This document shows positions 56,741-64,000 of a stretch of DNA of 64,000 bases, piece by piece (the first letter of the stretch is position 1; every line of letters starts with the position of its first letter). Position numbers and translations under genes: made by a program. This DNA is from Sambucus nigra (taxonomy: Eukaryota; Streptophyta; Magnoliopsida; Dipsacales; Adoxaceae), in assembly GCA_949130495.1 (NCBI GenBank), contig OX422207.1, positions 828,976,073-829,040,072 on the forward strand, read 5' to 3'. Below the pieces are notes generated by a model, which was not told the origin of the DNA, made no database searches, and saw only the letters and a program-made list of their open reading frames with translations.

Positions 56741-57332
56741 TGTTGATGTAAAAAATTAGATCACTCCAATAATTCAATCACAGATAAATAAATGAGACAA
56801 AAGATTTTAAAGTGGTTCAGCCTTATAAGAATGGCCTACGTACACTATTGTTTTATTGCTGAGTGTTTTGGAATTCTCGATTACAAGAAATTCCGTTCTA
56901 GATTCGATCCCTCATACAATGAGGATTGTACAATGTATTTATAGCCCTGAGGCTGTAATGTGAAAGGGTAATACATTAAATGATATACATATGAAAGGGT
57001 AATACATTTAATGCCCTCTTTGCGTGTGCATCTGAATGATAAGCATTTAATGAATCAGTTGAACTGTTGGTTATCCAGCTATTAATGCTTTGTTCGAGAT
57101 GCAGCTCGGACCGCCTGAGCTTCTCGATACTCAAGAGTTCCTCGGAGAGATCTGTTCCTCGGAGCGTATGAGTTCCTCGAAGAGGTCTGTTCCTCGGAGC
57201 GTATGAGTTCCTCGGAGTAACATGGTTCCTCGGAGCGTGTGATCATCTCATAAGTGCTTGTTGTTGCTATGTAGATAGCCACGTGTCTTCATATGATTGG
57301 TCCAAGTCAGCAGATTAAATTTGGTATCAACA
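56741..57332 (-). repeat. 5' LTR of element B
   Basis: 592 bp. TATA box TATAAATA (minus) at 56943-56936, CACGTG at 57280-57285. About a dozen substitutions and one 18-bp indel relative to 44597-45206. Confidence 0.96.
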
Positions 57333-57337
57333 GGGAT

Positions 57338-57760
57338 ATTATTTTTTCTTATCATTATTTGTCAAACTTCTGTGCGTCACAGGTATTTGTTTCTTGTCTC
57401 ATGTGTGTAGGAAAAAAATTGAGGAGTTACTTTTGCACACCCCGATGATGACAATGAAACATTGAAGAGTTAAAGAATTGAAGATGTTGAAGATTTATTT
57501 TGACGACATGTCATTTAGTATTTTCAGTTTTTTGGTTTGATGGGGATATTAAATTGTATGTCATTTGTTTGAGTTTGGGTAGCATAATTTGGATAGTTTT
57601 TATGTATGTACCAGTATAGACATAGGAGGATATTTGTAAGGACATAATTTTACAAATGTCCATTTGAGAATTTAGGATATTTTTGCTTATCCCAGATCAC
57701 AACATATATATCTTCTACCGCTACACTCATCACGTCAACACAATCATCCATGACGACCTC
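57338..57760 (+). repeat. End of element D internal region and start of its 3' LTR
   Basis: CATGTGTGTAG near 57399 matches the same position after the polypurine tract of element E. From about 57620 (GGATATTTGTAAGGACA) the sequence resembles the 5' end of E's LTR. It continues beyond the solo LTR at 59997. The exact LTR start is not resolved. Confidence 0.5.
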
Positions 57761-59991
57761 TGTCACACCTCAAACCCAACATGCATACTAATCATTTGTT
57801 ATGGGAATAATTAGATCATAATCTTGAGCCCATTGGAAATATGATTCATTCCTCAATATTTTCCTACATAATGTGCATAATGAACATAATATTATTCTTA
57901 TACCATAAAATTCAATATCAGAGTCATAATTAAGCGGACATAGAATACTGTGATTAACTATGATCAACTCAATCCATACTAAATCAATATATACAATGTG
58001 TGAGTATATTAATATCTTCTGTGTGACAACGATAAAATCCCCATTTTTAAACCCCAGCTCTCTCAAACGGTGCAACTCTCAAAGTTACCGGTCATATGGT
58101 ATCCTAGCTGGCAGCGTACGAACCTGAAATTGTTAAAATATAAACCGTAAGCATTAAGCTTAGTGAGGTACTCCTTCCCTGCAACGGAATAACAATTCTA
58201 TATCGAATATGTGGATATAAAATCTGAACAATCCTGCCCATTGGCAATAACAAATTATGGATCATAAGATCCAAATAATTCTGCCCATTAGCGATAACAA
58301 ATCCTGGATCATAAGACCCAAACAAATCCTGGATATTTTAATATCCAAACAAATCATGAATACTGAAGTATTCAAACCAATCCTGGATCATGAGACCCAA
58401 ACAAATCCTGGATATTTTAATATCCAAACAAATCCTGAATACCGAAGTATTCAAACAAATTTTGCTCTTAGAGCTATATTCATATTTATATATGAAACAA
58501 AACATAAGTACACTCACCTCGACAGTTTAACTGGCTTTTCCCATGCCTTTATCCAGTATTTGTTCAATCAGCTCTTCTTCCCTTACTATCATTCTTACAA
58601 TATTAGTATCATCATAAGAATATCAATAATCCAAAGAATGATTTAAACATAATTCAATCCATAAGCATCACATGATTCCATTCAAATCATTTATCACAAG
58701 TGAAGTTCCATCCAAATCCATGTTAATATATTTAACATATCCAAATAATAGACCAAATATAAATTCATTTATTCTTGGAAATTCAATCCTTGTCATATTA
58801 GTATTCCAATACAAAAGACGGTACATCATTTTAAGTCTCCTAGAGCAAGATATGCTCATTTCTTTACCACATAGTAAATCTGCCCCATAGGCTCTTTTAT
58901 CGTTCATTTAACTTCCAGGAATTTCCATAATTTTTCTACATCATAAATTCATATGATATTTCACCCAACATCAGTAAACATATTGAACAATACAATATTA
59001 AAATTTCATAATTTTCAGAGTTCATTTGCTATGTCAAAAAAAATATCGAACACATGGCGGGCATGTTTTCACCCTTAGGGCAGATTTCATACCCGAACTT
59101 CAAACTCTCACCAAAGACTCATTTATTGGTATTTTCACATAATTTTCGGATATGTCATATATATATGAGTCTAAGTTAATCTCCAATTAGAATCAATCAA
59201 TTCCAGTAAGTATAGAGAAATATAGAAAGTTTGAATAAACAAGGTTCCTAAACAAAATAATCTCAAGGGTTTACACATTCAAGTTTGCTTAAACTTGCAT
59301 CTATCCATAAGTACATATCAGTACATGGAATTTAAGTAAACAAATGATTATTTCAATCATTTAAATAAGTAATAAAAAAAAATAAACAAGATTTATGGAT
59401 GGAAATACCTTAGGGGCTTTTACGTAATTTTTCTATGATTTTTTCTTCAATTTCTCCTCACCCTTTCTTCCTAAACTTCAAAACTCTCTTTCTTTAACCT
59501 TCAAATCTCTCATGGCTGAATTTTGATGAATAAGGAGGTAATTATAAGGGTTTGAAGTCGGCCAAATTCACCACCCTTTCCAACCAATCAAAATATAACA
59601 TGTGGCATTATATAAAACAAAATATCATTTAAGGCTAAATGACTACTTTACCCCCTGTTCGTAAAAAGACAATATCTTCCCAATCGGATGTCCGTTCGAT
59701 GAACCATTTATTTTGTTATAAACCTAACTCATATATCTACAAATATCTAGTTTACACCTCAAGTTCATTGTTAGGTCATAAAGGTCAAAACTAGCCTCCA
59801 ACAGGAACATTCCTACCGAAAACTTTAAAATTTCACATTTGTAACTAATTCGATATTTCAAGCTTTATGAAGGTAGGATTAAACTAAACATAGTGACTTA
59901 ACATCATATATATTAATAACACACTACTCATATCACATAAGCTAAGCATGCTTTAAGCATATTTAATCATAATTATATCCGGGTTGTCACA
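57761..59991. mobile_element. Solo LTR, 2.23 kb, gypsy-type
   Basis: TGTCACACCTC...CCGGGTTGTCACA with ACCTC duplicated exactly at 57756-57760 and 59992-59996. There is no coding region or primer site, so it is a solo LTR left by recombination between two LTRs. TGTCACA ends are common in chromovirus-type gypsy LTRs. Orientation not decided. Confidence 0.88.
58197..58470. repeat. Array of about 26-bp palindromic modules in the solo LTR
   Basis: Modules such as AATCCTGGATATTTTAATATCC and CTGAATACCGAAGTATTC alternate with GGATCATAAGACCC. A three-module unit repeats with a 79-bp period (58301 and 58380). Most modules are themselves inverted repeats. Confidence 0.8.
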
Positions 59992-59996
59992 ACCTC

Positions 59997-60846
59997 GATC
60001 CGAAGTTTTCACGCACCCATCATTTTCATATGTGCATAGTACAAAAATCACCAAGCAACGTGCAATGTGCATCTTCAACATTCCAACTACTCTCCTCAAA
60101 ATTGTGGTAAAATATTTAATTAGGAGTTTTTAATGTTTACATATTTATTTGGGAAATTTTTATAAACTATTTTTCGATAACTGAAATGTTTTACTACGTA
60201 GGAAGAATTTTTTCTAAGTTTTAAAGTGAACAGTATTTGACGTTCACGTCATTTGAATGACATTGTACTCTCGTTCAAGTGACATACCAATCTCGCATGA
60301 AGTCATTCAAACGACATCGTCTGCCGTTCAAACGAAGTCCCTATTCGTTCGAGCGAGCGCACCGCCTCAATTTTTTTATATAAATTTATTTTTCGCAGTC
60401 ACGTTTCTCAAGCCTTTATAACTCTATTTTATACAGAAACAACTACAATTTAGGACTTCATTTTTTAGTGTTTTAAACATCTTTTGATTCATTACACTGT
60501 CCCAAATTCATATGTGAATCATTTAAACCCTTGATTACTTGTTATACTCATCTGGAGTACTCTTATGGAGAAGAAGGTTGATTCTCCATTAGTGACGATT
60601 GAAGCTCTTATGGGATCTCTTGCCGACGACAACGAACCGATGCTTATGGGTATTCGCGTGTCAAGCTGTATTTCTCTGTATTCGTAAGTGTTACAAGATA
60701 TAGGGAAATAAAAAGATTTTTCCCCTTTGGGGGATTTTTTTCTCAAATTTGTGATTGTGTGCATGCTTGCTTTTGTTTAATTAGTCAATCACATTTAATT
60801 GCAAGAGTTAGAGTTTTGGGGCTTACAATTGGAATTTAATTAAACA
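59997..60846 (+). repeat. 3' LTR of element D, main part
   Basis: Contains TTCAAACGA/TTCGAGCGA motifs (60240-60360) like the other copia LTRs and, from 60640, the segment shared with the 5' LTR piece at 24556-24769. Ends TTAATTAAACA, followed by E gag sequence. Confidence 0.7.
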
Positions 60847-60851
60847 AGTCA

Positions 60852-61145
60852 TGATACGAAGAAACTCCTCGGGAGTGACAACACTAAACAATGGACTTAA
60901 ACCTTTAGAATTAAAGTTACACAATTTCAACTCATCCTCACTCCATTCCTCTACAGGTTTTAAAACAGTTTCTCCTTCAACAATAATAGTTGAGGGAACC
61001 ATCCCTTTTCAACAACAATCCAAGCACATTCATCAATTGATTTTAAAGCATATTTCATATGTGGTTTCCAATAGACGTAGTTAGTTCCATCAAATATAGG
61101 TGGTCTGTTTGACGAAAAACTTTCCATATAACCTCTAGGTTTCAT
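60852..61145 (-). pseudogene. Element E gag N-terminus
   Basis: Minus-strand MKPRGYMESFSSNRPPIFDG, then NYVYWKPHMKYALKSIDECAWIVVEKGW, the start of a UBN2-type copia Gag, 22 bp after the primer site. A stop lies near 60960. VTTPEEFLRIM at about 60885-60852 parallels ITPEEFRCIM in element D; the frame is then cut by the end of D's LTR. The rest of this gag is expected at 23196, with a middle part deleted. Confidence 0.82.
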
Positions 61146-61166
61146 CTAAATAACTTTTAGAAACTT

Positions 61167-61178
61167 GCTCTGATACCA
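61167..61178 (-). other. Primer-binding site of element E (tRNA-Met)
   Basis: Minus-strand TGGTATCAGAGC is an exact 12-base complement of the initiator tRNA-Met 3' end. Confidence 0.88.
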
Positions 61179-61249
61179 ATTTGAAGTTCCAAGGTTGTGT
61201 GCATTTCGTTCAATTTCATAGAATACACTCCTTAATACAAATATTAATT

Positions 61250-62353
61250 AGGCCACCGAGTTGATACTTTCCAAATTTTAATCTTACTTACTAAATCCTA
61301 AGTGAGAATGCAAGATTATAAAAATACAACAAGAAAGCATAACCACAACACATCGATATACGAGGAAAACCAAAATCGAAAAAACCTCAAATGACTAGGC
61401 CTAGAAAAATCCACTACTAATATGGTTTTACAAAAAGACACAAAAGAGTTAAAGACTTGACACAACAAGACCCACTGATTCCGTCTTCAATACCTTTGTC
61501 CATAGTACGCAAAAGTCCAATGCACTGCATAATACCTCTAGTGTCTCGGTATCCACAAAAAGCTAAAATCAGTCTCCAATCCAAACTTGTGCGGATATCC
61601 ACTGCACCCAACCAGGGATGAATGTATGAAATGATGTGTTTAGTGTTTTTGGTTCTTAAAAAATGATCAAAAGATCATATAAAATTGTTGGATACTTTTA
61701 TGAAAAAGGATATGAATTTTCTCTTCAAGTTCAAGAAGTGTTCAAGTGTCAATTTTCATGCTTTGTTCAGTTACATAAGTGAAAGAAATGGACCAAGGAA
61801 GGTATGGACAGAAATTGCACGAAAATTAGGAATTTTCAAAAAAAGTGATTGGTGGTATGAACAACTTAACAGTCTCATTCAAAAGACATCATTAGAATGA
61901 GCTTACTAACGAGAATTTAGACAAAGATGTAAGGGAAGTCATTGGAAAATCAAATGAACATACTCGTCCAAAAGACATTGTTTGAATGAGACTTCGAATG
62001 ACAATTCAGACAAATCCCTGAGAGAAGTTGTTCGAACATACTCGTTTGAACATGCTCATTCGAACTACCTAGGGAATTTTGCAAAATAAAATTTTATTTT
62101 AAATGACTTAAATTGATTTGAAAATTCAAACAAAAAGCATTTATCAAAATTAAAATTGTCTCCAATAACATAGAAAAGAACCGGGTTATGTACCTTTAGA
62201 AAAAAGAGCAATTCTAATCGGTCTGATGAGTGATGAAAGCCCAAATGCTCAAAATCTTCATCAATGATAGATGTATGACACACAATTACACTAAATGTTT
62301 TATCCAATGGAATTATTCATTAGTACATATGGACACAATTGGAAATTTGTCCT
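61250..62353 (-). repeat. 5' LTR of copia element E
   Basis: Pairs with 14840-15925. It includes CGATATACGAGGAAAACC (61353) and diverged TTCGAAC motifs (61860-62065). The inner end is between 61182 and 61250; the outer end is lost in a short TA tract near 62360. Confidence 0.78.
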
Positions 62354-64000
62354 TATATATATATATATATATATTATGTAAGTTAGGGTTTTAATATACA
62401 TACTAATTATTAAGCATTAGAGAGGGAGATGAACAATACTATTCACATTTTTATGAAGGGATGTAGAAAGAGATAGACGCATCTCAATCAAAACACCAAG
62501 TATTCATCTCCAAGAGTGTCCACACACATAGTCAGCTTTGGTAAGATCATATACTAGAAGATCTAAGGCTTTAGGTATGTTTTCAAAAGGTTTCGGAGGA
62601 TGAGGAAAGACAACCCTTTCATTTTATTCAACTTTATTTCTCATCATTCTGATCATCTGTAAGATCTGCAAATGTATGTGATTTAAAACCCTAGGTTTTA
62701 TTCTCCACATATTAATGCAGGATCATTCAAAGTTTTGGGGATTTTTTCAATATCAATCCCCAAAAATTGTTATCAAATCCCTAATTGTAGATTGATTGTG
62801 TTTTATAAAGCTCCATACTGTCCACCATTAAAGCTTAGGTTTCATGTTAGAAAATATGCGCATGGACGTGTGTATCTTGTACTAACTTGGTTTTACAGGA
62901 TATTAATGATTTTATCCCTTACATCATGGTCACATTAATTTATTTTTATTTGAATGGATCCTATGATGGTTTATCCATAGTTACATTTTCTCTTAGATTC
63001 AATTTTGTTGTAACGATTGGGGTTTTATATTTATTTCATTTAATAGTTTAATGGAGGATTTTGAGAGGGGGTGCAATTTTTATTTTCCTACTTTTTATTG
63101 AGTTTGGTTATGGAGAAAATCCATGTAGTTTTGATCAAGTTGAATGTCCATTTAAAGTTTTTCATAAGGTTGTAATATAAAGATGAAAGAAGAAAGAAAG
63201 AAAGAAAGAAAGAAGACAAGAAAAATAAAGCATAAGGCACAATGGGAAAAGGCAGGAAAACCTCTAGAGTGGCCTGACCAAACCACAATAGCAGTGGTCA
63301 AATATGACATAGAGGTTATGACACTGCAATGACTTGGTTGGAATGTGGTTGTGACCCTCTGTGGTGCGGTGGTGGGTGGTTTCTTCAGGGGCATGCTTTT
63401 TTAATTTTTTTGCTACAGCAAGAACTCTTTTTTCTTCAAGGGTTCTTCTACAACAAGTACTCTTATTTAAGAACATTAATACTTAAGGAGTTTACTAATA
63501 GTGAAAGTTTAAGAAACTGTGGAAAGGGACTTTGGGTCCTTTTTTTATATCTATTTACATGTATTTTTATTTTCATATATTTCTCAGTTAATTGTTGCAT
63601 AATTTTATGTGCTAATTAATATATTGTGGATACCCAATTATATGGACACCATGATTTTTAATTTTGAGACTGACATAGATCATGTTTTTTCTTCGAAAAT
63701 ATATTTTATTTATTCTTTTTTAAATTCAAATTAATCAGGTAATTAATTTAAAGATACCAATTAAATTGTGATCTCCGAGTTTTATATTACTTTTAAAATT
63801 GGTATTATGTTTGAAAACTTAAAATAGTGAGATTGGGTAATTTATTTTATACAGTTAAATTGGGAACCATGGCTTTAATTCTGGCCTTTACAATTGAATG
63901 AATTATTTTCAAATACCTCCTGTTTAAAATATTAAGTGGAAGAGGAATTTCAATATAAAACCCGAGATCTCTATTAGAGTTTTACGAACGTGATGTGATA
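62354..64000. other. 1.6 kb without a recognisable gene
   Basis: Begins in a (TA)11-like tract. A (GAAA)n stretch lies at 63187-63214. Short ORFs have no recognisable domain. This may be the sequence that flanked element E before the nest formed, but I see nothing to identify it. Confidence 0.45.

Larger units (their letters stand above)
44597..57332 (-). mobile_element. Element B: Tat-type Ty3/gypsy, same family as A, inserted in element D
   Basis: LTRs TGTTGATACC...TTTTACATCAACA on the minus strand; target duplication GGGAT exact at 44592-44596 and 57333-57337. Gag-pol runs from 56674 to 50703 on the minus strand in one frame apart from a one-base loss near 54435. An antisense gene lies on the plus strand at 45688-49348. 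LTR divergence is about 2% by eye plus one 18-bp indel. The protease active site is deleted, several stops occur, and RNase H-integrase is open for 659 codons. Confidence 0.96.
24556..60846 (+). mobile_element. Element D: Ty1/copia with four nested insertions
   Basis: Plus-strand order: LTR 3' part (24556-24769), primer site (24812), gag (24918-26904), protease (26905-27450), integrase (29050-29900), RT (30018-30854, resumed at 42498), RNase H to 43278, polypurine tract (44563), 3' LTR (about 57620-57760 and 59997-60846). Inserted segments are 27455-29021, element C, element B and a solo LTR. The 5' and 3' LTR pieces align from GGGTATTCGTGTGTCAAGCTG to TTTAATTAAACAAG. D lies in the opposite orientation inside the gag of element E, next to E's TCATGATACG at 60849. 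Confidence 0.78.
14840..62353 (-). mobile_element. Element E: decayed Ty1/copia (SIRE-like), split by nested insertions
   Basis: Reading the minus strand: 5' LTR (about 62353-61250), tRNA-Met primer site (61178-61167), gag start (61145-60852), then the inserted element D and a deletion; coding resumes at 23196 with gag coiled coil, zinc knuckle, protease, integrase, RT and RNase H to about 19716, an envelope-like ORF at 17822-16555, a purine tract near 16200 and the 3' LTR (15925-14840). The two LTRs align at roughly 85% by eye and are the oldest pair here. That both halves are one element is inferred from orientation, complementary domain content and matching LTRs. An envelope-like ORF after pol is typical of the SIRE/Maximus lineage. 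Confidence 0.75.

Noticed and set aside
58257..58646. 129-residue ORF
   Set aside because: It runs through the palindromic repeat array of the solo LTR and has no recognisable domain.
61167..61178. tRNA-Met gene fragment
   Set aside because: Only the 12-base primer-binding complement is present, at the expected place after an LTR.
62735..62938. Possible host exon after a TTTTACAG acceptor
   Set aside because: There is one short ORF only, with no domain, no partner exon and no conserved neighbour.

Overview
This window is A+T-rich angiosperm (probably eudicot) nuclear DNA made almost entirely of LTR retrotransposons, many inserted into one another. No host gene, rRNA, tRNA gene or CRISPR array could be supported. 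The plant assignment rests on three Tat-type Ty3/gypsy elements with dual RNase H domains and antisense accessory genes, on Ty1/copia elements primed by initiator tRNA-Met, one of them with an envelope-like ORF, and on plant-type spliceosomal introns.

Left part (1-14839). Element A (99-12547, + strand, Tat-type) is structurally complete: 567-bp LTRs that are about 99% identical, a perfect 5-bp target duplication (CTATG), a primer-binding site, gag-protease-RT-RNaseH-archaeal RNaseH-integrase, a hairpin-rich tandem array, and a four-exon gene on the opposite strand. It sits in what looks like an older copia LTR. Beyond it, anonymous DNA leads to a fold-back element between two long (TA)n tracts.

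Right part (14840-62353) is a nest. The oldest layer is copia element E (- strand): its 3' LTR, envelope-like ORF and pol lie at 14.8-23.2 kb, and its gag start, primer site and 5' LTR lie at 60.85-62.35 kb. A second copia element, D (+ strand, 24556-60846), sits inside E's gag. D is itself interrupted by (i) a lone LTR-like segment at 27455-29021, (ii) Tat element C (30860-42492, - strand, target duplication ATGTT) in the middle of its RT, (iii) Tat element B (44597-57332, - strand, target duplication GGGAT) after its polypurine tract, and (iv) a 2.2-kb solo LTR (57761-59991, target duplication ACCTC) inside its 3' LTR. A truncated gypsy 3' end (23197-24555) marks a large deletion at the E/D junction. 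LTR divergence agrees with the nesting order: E is most diverged, then C, then B; A, outside the nest, is youngest.

The most interesting biology is in A, B and C. Each carries a gene on the antisense strand between integrase and the 3' LTR. In A and B it has the same four exons, the same intron phases and a conserved TATA-like box; it would encode about 1,100 residues (N-terminal globular domain resembling the putative gypsy-type transposon family, coiled coils, RG-rich patch, conserved aromatic C-terminus). In all three elements the sense polyprotein and the antisense gene converge on a tandem array of short hairpins whose primary sequences are largely unrelated. All gene copies are damaged by stops, frameshifts or deletions, so no protein here is predicted to be fully functional.

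The final 1.6 kb (62354-64000) shows no recognisable gene.
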